Positions 49,162 through 58,248 are shown, counted from the stretch's first letter. The stretch is DNA of 64,000 bases from JBBREP01 sp038202885 (GCA_038202885.1 JBBREP010000009.1:9567-73566); one strand, 5' to 3'. Notes: a model not told the origin generated them from the sequence alone. Made by a program: numbers and translations.

Positions 49162-50598
49162 TCAGCGGGGGGTGCGGTCGCGGCGGCGCATTGCGAACCT
49201 CGCGGCTGGCGGTGGCCCTGATGGAGGCGCCGGCTCGGGGCCATGCGCATCGGAACGACGGACGGCGCCGAGGTAGGCGAAGCCGGCGAACAGCATGACC
49301 AACGCCATCAAGAACAGCCCGAACTTGCCGTCGAACGGGTGGAACTCGGAGTGCGGCGACAGCGCGACCGCGAGCAACCCACCGCACACCCACACGAGCT
49401 GGAAGCGCGTCTCGAAACGAGCGATAGCGCGACCACGCACGGCGTCGTGCGCGTCGCGTTGGAGCAAGCTGTCGAACGCCAGGCGGGCGCTTGCGGCACT
49501 CAATGCCACCATCGCCGCCGCCGCCGCGAGCGACGCGGTGCTGTAGAGCCGCGCCGCGAACACGAGCAGCACCGCCGGAATCGTGATCGCCCCCACGAGC
49601 ATCCACTCCTCGCGCAGCTTGCGCCGCAGCGGCGCCGCGATCACCGTGCCGATGCCGTTGCCAACCGCGCTGGCACCGAACACGAGACCGAACACCGCGC
49701 TGCCCTGGTGATGGAACTTCAACACGAAGGCGGTGAAAAACGTCATGAAGCCCACCACACCGCGCACGAATCCCATGGCGTTGCCGGCCGACACGACGCT
49801 CGGCAAATGCAGCATCACCCGCTGTTCAGGTGTCTCACCGCCAGTGATCACCTTGGCCCTGGGGATTGCGATGGCCAAGACCGCAGCACCGAAAAACACG
49901 AACGCGCCCGCTCGAAGCACCCAGTCGCCGCCCAGCACTTTGAGGATGGAGGCGGCAACGGGCGCCGCGGCAATACCGCCCAAGATGCTCAGCAGCGCGA
50001 GCCGCGAGTTGGCTTGCACGAGCTCGTCGGGATCATCGACGAGGGCTGGCACGAGCGCGCCCTTCGTGATGCCCTGCGCCTTCGACAGCGCCAGGGAGCT
50101 GAGCGCGAGCGGGTAGAGCCCGGCGTCGTTGATGTGGTTTGCGAGCACGAAGCACACCACGCCTCGCAGCACGTTGATCAGCACCATGATCAGGCGCCGT
50201 CCGCCTCGCGACCGGTCGAGCAGCGGCCCGAGGAAGGGCGCAACGACCGCGAAGGGCGCCATGGTCAACACCAGGTACAGGAGCACTTTGGTGCGCGCCT
50301 CGCTCGTTGCCGCACTGAAAAAGAGCGAATCGGCCAATGCGACCGTAAAAAACACGTCGCCGCACACCGAGACGGCGTGCGTGAGGGCAAGCTTGCCGAA
50401 AGGCGTGGCGGTCGTCGAGCGCAACGCCGTCTCGCCGGGCAGCTTCGGGTATTGGCGCTTGGACGTAGCGGGCAGCGTACCGGCGGTCCCGAGGCCGAAC
50501 TCCCCTATCCCGGCCACCTTGGGCCAACAACAGGTCTCCATCAGGTGCACAACGCCCGGCGTGGCCTCCGCCACTCGCCAAATCTGCCGATCGTCCAT
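49162..50598 (-). CDS. Major facilitator superfamily transporter
   Basis: This 478-residue protein has a hydrophilic N-terminal tail of about 65 residues, then about 12 transmembrane helices; the first is in LALTHAVSVCGDVFFTVALADSLFF. The loop between helices 2 and 3 has FLGPLLDRSRGGRR, the MFS motif A pattern. The C-terminus is Pro-rich and basic. It resembles MFS_3-type exporters. The substrate is not known. Start ATG 50598 is only 12 bases from the divergent ppk1 start; ATG 50541 (METCC) is a more conservative choice, leaving room for a promoter. Confidence 0.8.
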   Translation of the reverse strand: MDDRQIWRVAEATPGVVHLMETCCWPKVAGIGEFGLGTAGTLPATSKRQYPKLPGETALRSTTATPFGKLALTHAVSVCGDVFFTVALADSLFFSAATSEARTKVLLYLVLTMAPFAVVAPFLGPLLDRSRGGRRLIMVLINVLRGVVCFVLANHINDAGLYPLALSSLALSKAQGITKGALVPALVDDPDELVQANSRLALLSILGGIAAAPVAASILKVLGGDWVLRAGAFVFFGAAVLAIAIPRAKVITGGETPEQRVMLHLPSVVSAGNAMGFVRGVVGFMTFFTAFVLKFHHQGSAVFGLVFGASAVGNGIGTVIAAPLRRKLREEWMLVGAITIPAVLLVFAARLYSTASLAAAAAMVALSAASARLAFDSLLQRDAHDAVRGRAIARFETRFQLVWVCGGLLAVALSPHSEFHPFDGKFGLFLMALVMLFAGFAYLGAVRRSDAHGPEPAPPSGPPPAARFAMRRRDRTPR

Positions 50599-50610
50599 AG
50601 CATCAGCACT

Positions 50611-52680
50611 ATGGAACGCACCATGATGACCGTGGGGGAGCCGGTCGCCGACGGCGATACGTACCTCGACCGCGAGTTGTCGTGGCTCGACTTCGACGCG
50701 CGCGTGATGGCACTCGCTGAGAACGACTCCACGCCTCTGCTCGAGCGAGTCAAGTTCCTCGCGATCTTCTCATCGAACCTCGACGAGTACTTCGAGACAC
50801 GGGTCGCTTCGCTGAAGGAACGGGCCGAGGCCGCCACCGCGGTCGCCGAACTCATCGGCCAGCAACTGCGCGCGGTGCACACGCGCACCGTCGAACTCGT
50901 TGCCAAACAGTCGCAGCTGTTCACGAAGGTGCTCGCGCCAGCCCTCGCCGACATCGGCTTCGAAGTCACGAACCATGCCGATCTCGACACCGACGACAAA
51001 GCGTTCTTGCACGCGGCGTACGAGGAACGCATTTATCCGGTACTCACGCCTCTGGCTGTCGACCCGGCGCACCCGTTCCCGTATGTGAGCAACGTGTCAC
51101 TCAACCTCGCGGTGGTGGTGCGCGACCCGGCCAGCGCCGAGGAGCGCTTTGCTCGAGTGAAGGTGCCACCGCTGCTGCCGCGGTTCGTGGCCCTCGCCGA
51201 CGGGCGCCGTTACGTGCCGGTCGAGCAGGTCATCGCGGCGCACGTCGGCACGCTGTTCCCCGGCATGACGATCGTGTCGCACCACGCGTTCCGCGTCACC
51301 CGCGACGTCGAGATCGAACTGTCCGACGACTCCGAAGACCTGCTCGAAGCCATCGAGTTCGTCTTGCAGCGCCAGACCAAGGGTGGGCGCGCCGTGCGCC
51401 TCGAGGTCGATGCCGACGCACCCTCGGGCACCGTCGAATTGTTGCTGCGTGAGCTCGAGCTCGATTCCGACGATCTCTACATGATCGACGGCCTGCTCGA
51501 TCTCACGTCGCTGTTCAGCATCTGCGACCTCGATCGGCCCGAGCTGAAATACCCGCCGTACCGGCGCCAGACACCCCCCGAATTCGAACGCGTCGGGCCG
51601 ACCATCTTCGACCAACTGCGCGATCACGACGTGCTCGTGCATCACCCGTACGACTCGTTCGGCGCCACCGTCGAGGCGTTCGTCGAAGCCGCGGCGCATG
51701 ATCCGGCTGTACTCGCCATCAAGCAAACGCTGTACCGCACGGGGGGCGACGAGGAGGGCATTACCGCGTCGCTTGCGCACGCGGCGTTGTCGGGCAAGCA
51801 GGTGGTGGTGCTCGTGGAGCTCACCGCGCGCGGCGACGAGCAACGCAACGTCGCTCGCGCCCGCGCGCTCGAAGAGGCTGGCGTGCACGTTGTGTACGGC
51901 ATCGTCGGGTTGAAGACGCACGCCAAGATCCTGCTCGTGGTGCGACGCGAACGCGAGGGTCTCCGGCGGTACTGCCACGTGGGCACCGGCAATTACAACC
52001 CCAAGACCGCGCGCACCTACGAAGACCTCGGGTTGTTCTCGAGTGATCCCGGCCTGACCGCCGACGTCACCGAGTTGTTCAACTTCCTCACGGGTTACAG
52101 CCGTCCGCGCGACTACCGCAGATTCCTCATCGCACCCGGCGCGTTGCGCTCGGGTGTGCTGGAACGTATTGCCGCCCAATCGAAACCAGGCGGGCGCATC
52201 ATCATGAAGATGAACGCGCTCGTCGACACCGAGATGGTGCGGGCCTTGTACGCGGCCTGCGCGGCTGGCGCCCAGATCGACCTGATCGTGCGAGGCGTCT
52301 GCTGCCTGCGGCCCGGCGTGCCGGGCCTTTCGGAGACGATCCGAGTGCGCTCGCTACTCGGTCGCTACCTCGAGCACTCCCGCATCTTCCGCTTCGGCAG
52401 CGACGGCGACCCTGACGGCATCGAGTACTACATGGGCTCGGCCGACCTCATGCCACGCAACCTCGACCGCCGCGTCGAAGCACTCGTATCGATCACCAAC
52501 CCGGTGCAACAGCGCCGTATCGACGCGCTGTTGGACCTGAACCTCGCCGACGACGAACTGGCGTGGGAGCTTCACAGCGACGGCACATGGCACACCGTCG
52601 CGACGGTGCACCACCGCAACGCCCACGAAGAGCTCGAGGCGATGGCTTTGGCCCGCAGCGCAGGCCGCGACACCAAATGA
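50611..52680 (+). CDS. ppk1: Polyphosphate kinase 1
   Basis: PPK1 makes inorganic polyphosphate from ATP and is often linked to phosphate-limitation responses. ATG 50611 gives 689 residues, the usual length. Motifs are the N-terminal YLDRELSWLDFDARVM, FLAIFSSNLDEYFETRVASLKE, and the catalytic-domain segments KTHAKILLVVRRE (autophosphorylated His) near residue 430, YCHVGTGNYNPKTARTYEDL near residue 452 and MGSADLMPRNLDRRVE near residue 610. The upstream open frame extends far into an antisense MFS gene and is not real. The next gene (CHAD) starts inside its stop codon. Confidence 0.95.
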   Translation: MERTMMTVGEPVADGDTYLDRELSWLDFDARVMALAENDSTPLLERVKFLAIFSSNLDEYFETRVASLKERAEAATAVAELIGQQLRAVHTRTVELVAKQSQLFTKVLAPALADIGFEVTNHADLDTDDKAFLHAAYEERIYPVLTPLAVDPAHPFPYVSNVSLNLAVVVRDPASAEERFARVKVPPLLPRFVALADGRRYVPVEQVIAAHVGTLFPGMTIVSHHAFRVTRDVEIELSDDSEDLLEAIEFVLQRQTKGGRAVRLEVDADAPSGTVELLLRELELDSDDLYMIDGLLDLTSLFSICDLDRPELKYPPYRRQTPPEFERVGPTIFDQLRDHDVLVHHPYDSFGATVEAFVEAAAHDPAVLAIKQTLYRTGGDEEGITASLAHAALSGKQVVVLVELTARGDEQRNVARARALEEAGVHVVYGIVGLKTHAKILLVVRREREGLRRYCHVGTGNYNPKTARTYEDLGLFSSDPGLTADVTELFNFLTGYSRPRDYRRFLIAPGALRSGVLERIAAQSKPGGRIIMKMNALVDTEMVRALYAACAAGAQIDLIVRGVCCLRPGVPGLSETIRVRSLLGRYLEHSRIFRFGSDGDPDGIEYYMGSADLMPRNLDRRVEALVSITNPVQQRRIDALLDLNLADDELAWELHSDGTWHTVATVHHRNAHEELEAMALARSAGRDTK

Positions 52681-53642
52681 CCGCGGACGCGCCGACCGAC
52701 ACGAGCAACACCGACACGTTTGACGGCATGCGCCTCGTCGAACCCGTGTCGGGCCTCGACATGCCCCTCGCCCTGTCGCGCAACGCCGACGCGCGTGAAC
52801 TCATCGGCGTCGTGCTCGCCACCGAAGTGCAGCGGATCGCCCGTCACGAGGCCGGTGCCCGGCTTGGTCTCGATCCCGACGGCGTACACCAGCTGCGCGT
52901 CGGCGGTCGTCGCCTGCGTTGCCACCTCCAGCAGTTCCGTTCGGTGCTCGACCCGGAGTGGGTCAGCGTGATGCGGGCCGAGGCAGCGTGGTACACCAAC
53001 GCGCTCGCGCAGCTGCGCGACCTCGAGGTCATGCGCGACGTGCTCTCGGCGTGCGCGGCCTCCTTGCCGGCCACCGACGTGAGCCACCTCGAACCGCTGT
53101 TCCTCATCCTCGCGGCCGAGCGGGCCGATGCGCGTCACGCCATGCTCGAGATGCTCGACTCCGACCGGTACCAGGAGATGCTGGTCGCGCTCGCGGCGGC
53201 AGCCACCGATCCGCCGTTCGCCGTCGAAGGCCCAGTGCACGCAGCCCGCCTCACCCGCGAGATCACAGCGAAGGCATGGCATCGCCTCGAGCGCGACGTC
53301 GCAGCCCTTGGCGTCGCACCGAACGACGCGGCGCTGCATCACGTCCGCATGCTCGCGAAACGGGCACGGTTTGCATCCGAGGCCTCGGTCGCGGTGTGCG
53401 GTCCACCAGCGCGCCGTTTCGCGCGTGCGATGGCTAGCGTGCAGAACGTGCTCGGCACACAACATGACGCCGTCGTCGCGCACCATTGGGTGCGGAGCCA
53501 CGCGCTCGTCGAGGCGCCACCGGTGAGTTTCGCGGCAGGAATGGTCGCCGGCTTGTTACGCAACACGGCCGCCACCGCAGCCCACGAATTCCCCGCAGTG
53601 TGGAAACGCTCGTCGAGAAAGAAGCTGCGCGAGTGGCTGTGA
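52677..53642 (+). CDS. CHAD domain protein
   Basis: CHAD domains are helical, carry conserved His, Arg and Lys, and bind polyphosphate. This 321-residue protein (ATG 52677, overlapping the ppk1 stop as ATGA) has the signature VHQLRVGGRRLRCHLQQFR near residue 65, LAQLRDLEVMRDVL near residue 118 and HHVRMLAKRARFASEA near residue 222, giving the two basic helix pairs of the CHAD fold. Being coupled to the polyphosphate kinase, it probably binds that polymer or its granules. No CYTH domain is present. Its stop overlaps the next start (GTGA). Confidence 0.9.
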   Translation: MTADAPTDTSNTDTFDGMRLVEPVSGLDMPLALSRNADARELIGVVLATEVQRIARHEAGARLGLDPDGVHQLRVGGRRLRCHLQQFRSVLDPEWVSVMRAEAAWYTNALAQLRDLEVMRDVLSACAASLPATDVSHLEPLFLILAAERADARHAMLEMLDSDRYQEMLVALAAAATDPPFAVEGPVHAARLTREITAKAWHRLERDVAALGVAPNDAALHHVRMLAKRARFASEASVAVCGPPARRFARAMASVQNVLGTQHDAVVAHHWVRSHALVEAPPVSFAAGMVAGLLRNTAATAAHEFPAVWKRSSRKKLREWL

Positions 53643-54133
53643 GCGATCTGCTCGTACGCGCTGCAGGTGGAGTGCTGCTGCGACATCCCGTTGTGAGCAA
53701 GAACGACGTGAGCAACAACGACGTGAGCAAGAACGACGCGAGCAAGAACGACGTGAGCAAGGACGACAGCGAGGCCGCGGCCGAGTCACAGGTATTGCTC
53801 GTGCACCGCCCGGGCTACGACGACTGGAGCTTCCCGAAGGGCAAGGCCGACGGCGACGAACTCGACGAGGACACGGCGCTGCGCGAGGTCGAAGAAGAGA
53901 CTGGATATGCCTGCACGCTCGGCGCAGAGATCGCCACGAGCCACTACGTGGATCGGCGCGGCCGTCCGAAGCGGGTGCGGTGGTATCGGATGGAGCCCGT
54001 CGAAGATCGCGGATTCGAGCCCGACAACGAAGTCGACGAACGACGGTGGGTGCCCCTGTCGGAAGCCGTGTTGCTGCTCACCTACGACCGTGACCGTGAT
54101 GTACTCGAACAGCTCGGCAAGGTCGACCGTTGA
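53639..54133 (+). CDS. Nudix hydrolase with a five-unit repeat insertion
   Basis: This 164-residue protein (GTG 53639) has the Nudix box GKADGDELDEDTALREVEEETG near residue 65 (G-x5-E-x7-REV-x-EE-x-G), which binds the metal for hydrolysis of a nucleoside diphosphate-linked substrate. WSFPKGK and YRMEPVEDRGF suggest the MutT/Ap4A-type branch. Residues about 19-43 are five copies of the unit VSKND or variants (NNDVS, KNDAS), encoded by 15-bp tandem repeats at 53693-53767. In mycobacterial MutT1 this domain is fused to a histidine phosphatase; here the phosphatase is the next, overlapping gene. The substrate could be 8-oxo-dGTP, ApnA or diphosphoinositol-like; not resolved. Confidence 0.88.
   Translation: MSDLLVRAAGGVLLRHPVVSKNDVSNNDVSKNDASKNDVSKDDSEAAAESQVLLVHRPGYDDWSFPKGKADGDELDEDTALREVEEETGYACTLGAEIATSHYVDRRGRPKRVRWYRMEPVEDRGFEPDNEVDERRWVPLSEAVLLLTYDRDRDVLEQLGKVDR
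53693..53767. repeat. Tandem 15-bp repeat in the Nudix gene
   Basis: Five units of GTGAGCAAGAACGAC (with single-base changes) lie head to tail. Because 15 is a multiple of three, gain or loss of units keeps the frame and only changes the length of a charged loop ahead of the Nudix core. Confidence 0.9.
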
Positions 54134-54588
54134 CGATCTACCTCGTGCGCCACGCCAAGGCCGGCCAGCGGTCGCCGTGGGCCGAGCCCGACTGGTTGCG
54201 ACCGCTCACCGAGCCAGGACAGATGCAGGCGCGCAGCCTGCTCGTCACGTTGCACAAGGCTCACTTCGCGCGCATTCTCAGCAGCCCGTATGTGCGCTGC
54301 ATGGAGACGGTCGTACCGCTGGCGTCACACCACGGTCTCCCTGTCGAACCGACCGAGGCGCTCACCGAGGGAGCCGCACTCGACGGCGCGCTGGCGCTGT
54401 TGAAGGAGCACGCAGAGCACGGCGCGGTGCTCTGCAGTCACGGTGACGTCATCCCCGCGATCCTCGACCACGTCGCGGCGAACGGCACCGATCTCGGGCC
54501 GGACCCGCGCTGCGAAAAAGGTTGTGTCTGGATCCTGACCGGTGACGTCACCGGCGCGCCCAAAGCCAAGTACATCCCCGCGCCCTGA
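54130..54588 (+). CDS. SixA-like histidine phosphatase
   Basis: This 152-residue protein has the phosphatase motif VRHAKAG (RH-x) near residue 7 and the second catalytic His in CSHGD near residue 104, together with YVRCMETVVPL near residue 57. That is the short SixA-like branch of the histidine phosphatase superfamily. The start is TTG 54130 overlapping the Nudix stop (TTGA), so it is translationally coupled. In MutT1 the same two domains are fused into one chain; this arrangement is the split version. It would act on a phosphorylated small molecule or a phosphohistidine protein in the cytoplasm. Confidence 0.88.
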   Translation: MTIYLVRHAKAGQRSPWAEPDWLRPLTEPGQMQARSLLVTLHKAHFARILSSPYVRCMETVVPLASHHGLPVEPTEALTEGAALDGALALLKEHAEHGAVLCSHGDVIPAILDHVAANGTDLGPDPRCEKGCVWILTGDVTGAPKAKYIPAP

Positions 54589-54740
54589 CACCCTTCGTCG
54601 GCGAACCGGTGCCGAAACACGCCTTCGCAGAGGGTTTTCGTAGCAGTGCAACTCACAACGCCGTTCGGGGCTCTCGGGGTCGGGCCCGTACACTCCGATA
54701 CCCCACTGCTGCGCGACGCACCGACAGGACTTTGATCACC

Positions 54741-55208
54741 ATGGCCGTCGAATCCGGACAGACCGCTCCCGACTTCACGCTGAAGGACCAGGCTGGCACC
54801 GAGGTCACGCTGTCGTCGTTCAGGGGTCAGAAGAACGTCGTGCTCGTGTTCTATCCGTTCACGTTCACGGGCGTGTGCGAGGGCGAGCTGTGCTCGTTGC
54901 GTGACGACCTGTCGGACTTCGAGACCGACGGCGCGCAGGTGCTCGCGGTGTCGTGTGACTCCCGCCATAGCCAACGGATCTGGGCCGAGCAGCAGGGCTA
55001 CAACTTCCCGGTCCTCTCCGACTTTTGGCCCCACGGCGCCGTCGCCAAGTCGTACGGCGTGTTCAACGAGGACCTCGGTTGCGCCAACCGAGCGACGTTC
55101 GTGATCGACCGTAAGGGTGTGGTCGTCGACACGTTCGCCTCGCCGAACCTCGGCACGCCACGCGAGAAGGCTGCGTACGAAGCCGCGCTCGCCAAGCTCC
55201 CAGCCTGA
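54741..55208 (+). CDS. ahpE: Peroxiredoxin, AhpE type
   Basis: This 155-residue thiol peroxidase reduces hydroperoxides and peroxynitrite. ATG 54741 was chosen because the family start MAVESGQTAPDFTLKDQ begins there. The peroxidatic Cys lies in FTFTGVCEGELCSL near residue 45, the arrangement of mycobacterial AhpE; the second Cys four residues later is also typical of the AhpE branch. Arg in NRATFVID near residue 120 completes the active site. A TACACT -10-like box lies at 54689-54694. Cytoplasmic. Confidence 0.92.
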   Translation: MAVESGQTAPDFTLKDQAGTEVTLSSFRGQKNVVLVFYPFTFTGVCEGELCSLRDDLSDFETDGAQVLAVSCDSRHSQRIWAEQQGYNFPVLSDFWPHGAVAKSYGVFNEDLGCANRATFVIDRKGVVVDTFASPNLGTPREKAAYEAALAKLPA

Positions 55209-55210
55209 GC

Positions 55211-55224
55211 GCCCAAGTTTGGGC
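55211..55224. terminator. Hairpin after ahpE
   Basis: GCCCAA and TTGGGC form a perfect 6-bp stem with a 2-base loop, followed by TTCT. It begins 3 bases after the ahpE stop and lies between convergent ahpE and regX3. It is a modest but plausible terminator. Confidence 0.5.
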
Positions 55225-55240
55225 TTCTACGCCTGAGCCG

Positions 55241-55957
55241 TCAGCTCCCGCGCGCCTCGCGCGGTCGCTCGAACCGGTAGCCCACACCGCGCACGGTCAC
55301 GATCTGCTGTGGGCTCGACGGGTCAAGTTCGACCTTGGCCCGCAGGCGTTTGATGTGCACGTCGAGCGTCTTGGTGTCGCCGAAATAGTTGGGCCCCCAC
55401 ACGCGGTCGATCAACACGTCGCGCGTCAGCACGCGTCCGGCGTTCACCAGCAGCATTTCGAGGAGCTCGAACTCCTTCAATGGCAACGGCGTCGCGTCGC
55501 CGCGCACGAACACCTCGTGGCGACCAGTGTCGATCCGGACGTCGCCGACCTCGATCAATTCGGGTCGATCGCCAAGATCGTCTTCTCCCGGATTGCGACG
55601 CAGTGATGCGCGCACCCGCGCGATGAGCTCGCGCAGGCGGAACGGCTTCGATACGTAATCGTCGGCGCCGACCTCGAGCCCGACGACGGCGTCGATCTCC
55701 GAGTTGCGTGCGGTCACCATGATGATCGGTGTGCGCGATCGAGTACGGATCTCGCGGCATACGTCGATGCCGGAGATCTTGGGGAGCATGACGTCGAGCA
55801 GGACGAGCGCGGGCTTTGTGTCGTAGAAGCGGTCGAGGGCTTCGGCGCCGTCAGCCGCGGTCACCACAAGAAACCCTTCTCGCTGCAGCGCGACCGACAG
55901 TGCGTCGCGGTAGGACTGTTCGTCGTCGACGACGAGGATCAACGGTGCATCGGTCAT
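55241..55957 (-). CDS. regX3: Phosphate-responsive response regulator RegX3
   Basis: This 238-residue OmpR/PhoB-type regulator has a receiver domain with acidic DDE near residue 11, the phosphorylated Asp in LVLLDVMLP near residue 53, Thr in MVTARN near residue 82 and Lys in YVSKPF near residue 104. A C-terminal winged helix has VLTRDVLIDRVWG and TLDVHIKRLRAKVE and ends with VTVRGVGYRFERP. The overlap of its ATG with the senX3 stop and the pst/phoU context identify it as RegX3. It should bind PHO boxes such as 58158-58179 and 59166-59187. Confidence 0.92.
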   Translation of the reverse strand: MTDAPLILVVDDEQSYRDALSVALQREGFLVVTAADGAEALDRFYDTKPALVLLDVMLPKISGIDVCREIRTRSRTPIIMVTARNSEIDAVVGLEVGADDYVSKPFRLRELIARVRASLRRNPGEDDLGDRPELIEVGDVRIDTGRHEVFVRGDATPLPLKEFELLEMLLVNAGRVLTRDVLIDRVWGPNYFGDTKTLDVHIKRLRAKVELDPSSPQQIVTVRGVGYRFERPREARGS

Positions 55958-57132
55958 CGGGCGTCGATTCCCGGTTCAGGAACGAGCGGGATGCGCAACG
56001 TGAACGTTGACCCTTCGCCTTCGTGCGAATCGACGGTGATTTCGCCGCCGTGCGCGGCCGCGACGTGGCGCACGATCGACAACCCCAGCCCCGTGCCGCC
56101 GGTGTCGCGGCTGCGGGCGCGGTCGACGCGGTAGAAGCGTTCGAAGATGCGTTCGAGATCCTTGGTGGGTATGCCGATTCCGTGATCGCGTACGGCCACG
56201 ATCACATGCTCGGCATCCTTGTCGGCCAGCACATCGACCACCGCACCCGCCTCCGAGTACTTCACCGCGTTGTCGAGCAGGTTGTAGACGGCGCTGACGA
56301 GTTGTCTGCGATCGCCGGTGACCACGAGGTCCGGGGCGATGTCGTCGACACGGATCGCGATGCCGGCCAATTCGGCCGCGCCGCGCACCTGTTCGAGGGC
56401 ATCACCGACACAACCGGCGATCGAGATCTCCTCGCGAAGCCTTGCTTCGTTTGTCTCGATCACACTCAGGTCGAGCAGATCGTCGACGATCCGCGCGAGC
56501 CGCTCGGCCTCGCGCACCGTGCGCTCCGCGAGCCGGCGCTGCACGTCGGGATCGTGTTCGTCGGCGAGTGTCTCGGCGAGAAGTCCTAGCGCGCCGATCG
56601 GCGTCCGCAGCTCGTGGCTCACGTTGGCGACAAAGTCGCGCCGGACTTCATCCACCCGGCGCGCCTCCGATACGTCGCGCGCCCAGATGACCGCACCTGC
56701 GACCTTGTCGTGGTGCCACAACGGTTCAGCGCGCAGCAGCAGCACCTGGCGCGGTGGTCCGAACAGCGCCAACTCCCGGGTGCAACTCGAACCGGCCAGC
56801 GCGGCGGATGTGAGGCGCGCGATCTCGTCCTCGGCCAGCGCCACCGCGTGGCGCGCACCCACGTACTTCGCCGCGGCCCGGTTGCGCACGACGATCAGAC
56901 CCTGCTCGTCGACGACCACCACGCCGTCGTCGAGCGTGTCGACGGCCCGGGTGAGCCGGTCGCGCGCCACTGCGAGCGACGCGCCGTGTTGGGTCTCCTC
57001 GCGCAGCAACGCTGCGGCCTCGGCCAACGAGTCGCGGCCCTTCGCCGCCCGAGTCCATCCGACGACCGCCACCGCGCCCAGCGCCACCACGAGCACGACC
57101 AATATCGGGATCAACACGACCCGCCGCCCCAC
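55954..57132 (-). CDS. senX3: Sensor histidine kinase SenX3
   Basis: This 392-residue kinase has one N-terminal membrane helix (about residues 4-27), a PAS-like domain (about 65-160, LDDGVVVVDEQGLIVVRNRAA), the phosphoacceptor H-box FVANVSHELRTPIGALGLLAETL near residue 168 and an ATPase domain with N-box YNLLDNAVKYSEAG, G1 VRDHGIGIPTKDL and G2 GGTGLGLSIVRHV. The short N-terminus suits a sensor that reads Pst activity through PhoU rather than binding phosphate itself, as known for SenX3. It lies 19 bases downstream of pstB and is coupled to regX3. Confidence 0.92.
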   Translation of the reverse strand: MGRRVVLIPILVVLVVALGAVAVVGWTRAAKGRDSLAEAAALLREETQHGASLAVARDRLTRAVDTLDDGVVVVDEQGLIVVRNRAAAKYVGARHAVALAEDEIARLTSAALAGSSCTRELALFGPPRQVLLLRAEPLWHHDKVAGAVIWARDVSEARRVDEVRRDFVANVSHELRTPIGALGLLAETLADEHDPDVQRRLAERTVREAERLARIVDDLLDLSVIETNEARLREEISIAGCVGDALEQVRGAAELAGIAIRVDDIAPDLVVTGDRRQLVSAVYNLLDNAVKYSEAGAVVDVLADKDAEHVIVAVRDHGIGIPTKDLERIFERFYRVDRARSRDTGGTGLGLSIVRHVAAAHGGEITVDSHEGEGSTFTLRIPLVPEPGIDAR

Positions 57133-57151
57133 GCGGCGTCGCGCAGCATCG

Positions 57152-58027
57152 TCATCCGAAACGCCCGGTGATGTAGCCCTCGGTCCGCGGGTCGGACGGG
57201 TTGGTGAACATCACCTTCGTGTCGTCGAACTCGACGAGCCGTCCGACGCGGTGACCAGCATCATCGACCTCGGCAGTGAGAAACGCAGTTCGATCAGACA
57301 CCCGAGCGGCCTGCTGCATGTTGTGCGTGACGATCACGATCGTGTACTCGGCCTTCAGCTCGGTCATGAGGTCCTCGATGCGCGCCGTCGCGATCGGGTC
57401 CAGCGCCGAGCATGGTTCGTCCATCAGCACCACATCGGGCTCGACGGCCAACGCGCGGGCAATGCAGAGGCGCTGCTGCTGGCCACCCGACAGGGCGTAG
57501 GCGCTCTTTTGCAGCTTGTCTTTGACCTCGTCCCAGAGCGCGGCCCGCACCAGCGCGTGCTCGACGATCTCGGCAACGCCCTTGCGGTGCCCGTTGATCT
57601 TGGGGCCGAAGGCCACATTGTCGAAGATCGACTTCGGAAACGGATTCGGCCGCTGGAACACCATGCCGATGCGGCGCCGCACCTCGACGGGATCGACATC
57701 GCGACCGTAGAGGTCTTCGTCGTGGTAGCGAATCGAGCCAGTCACCGTTGCGCCAGGGATCAGGTCGTTCATGCGATTGAAGCAACGCAACACGGTGCTC
57801 TTGCCGCAACCCGATGGTCCGATCAAGGCGGTGATCTCATGGGCGCGGATGTCGAAGTGCACGCCTTCGACAGCAACATTGGCGCCGTATCGCACGGCGA
57901 GATCGCGCACCGTGAACACCGGCGTGCCTGTGACAACCTGCGTGCGTTCGGTCTCACCCGACCCGGCCACAGTCGGTATCGGTGTTGCTACGGCGTTGGG
58001 CATCGGCTCACCGGCGGTGGGGTCCAA
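57152..58027 (-). CDS. pstB: Phosphate ABC transporter ATP-binding protein PstB
   Basis: PstB powers high-affinity phosphate import. Walker A GPSGCGKST, Q-loop FQRPNPFPKSIFDNVAFGP, signature LSGGQQQRLCIARAL, Walker B VVLMDEPCSALDP and H-loop IVIVTHNMQQAARVSD are diagnostic. The 291 residues include an N-terminal extension of about 30 over the usual 258. TTG 58027 has GGAGAG a few bases upstream; ATG 58003 is also possible. It is on the minus strand with senX3 and regX3, separate from pstSCA. A PHO box (58158-58179) faces it. Confidence 0.94.
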   Translation of the reverse strand: MDPTAGEPMPNAVATPIPTVAGSGETERTQVVTGTPVFTVRDLAVRYGANVAVEGVHFDIRAHEITALIGPSGCGKSTVLRCFNRMNDLIPGATVTGSIRYHDEDLYGRDVDPVEVRRRIGMVFQRPNPFPKSIFDNVAFGPKINGHRKGVAEIVEHALVRAALWDEVKDKLQKSAYALSGGQQQRLCIARALAVEPDVVLMDEPCSALDPIATARIEDLMTELKAEYTIVIVTHNMQQAARVSDRTAFLTAEVDDAGHRVGRLVEFDDTKVMFTNPSDPRTEGYITGRFG

Positions 58028-58157
58028 GGGTTCTCTCCGAGGCTCGTCGTCGTTCCAGCATCGCGCACGAACGCCTGGCGACCCCGAGCGTCGGGGTGGA
58101 GCGGACGAACATCACGGTACGGGGCCGAGTTGGCGTCAAGGCAAGCACGACATGGCC

Positions 58158-58179
58158 GGAAGGTGAACGCGAGTTGAAT
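58158..58179 (-). promoter_or_regulatory. PHO box upstream of pstB-senX3-regX3
   Basis: On the minus strand it reads ATTCAACTCGC then GTTCACCTTCC: two 11-base direct repeats of the actinobacterial PHO-box type. It lies about 130 bases upstream of pstB. The unit resembles that at 59166-59187. RegX3-P binding is expected from known biology. Confidence 0.7.
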
Positions 58180-58248
58180 GGTCACCTCGACGTCGCCGAA
58201 GAAGCCCCGCCGGCGCCCGCAGGGGGCAGAATGCACGCTGGAGGCACC

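Noticed and set aside
49243..52680. A 1145-residue open frame ending as polyphosphate kinase
   Set aside because: The first 456 residues are antisense to the MFS transporter and have a low-complexity Arg/His/Glu composition typical of shadow frames. The real ppk1 start is ATG 50611.
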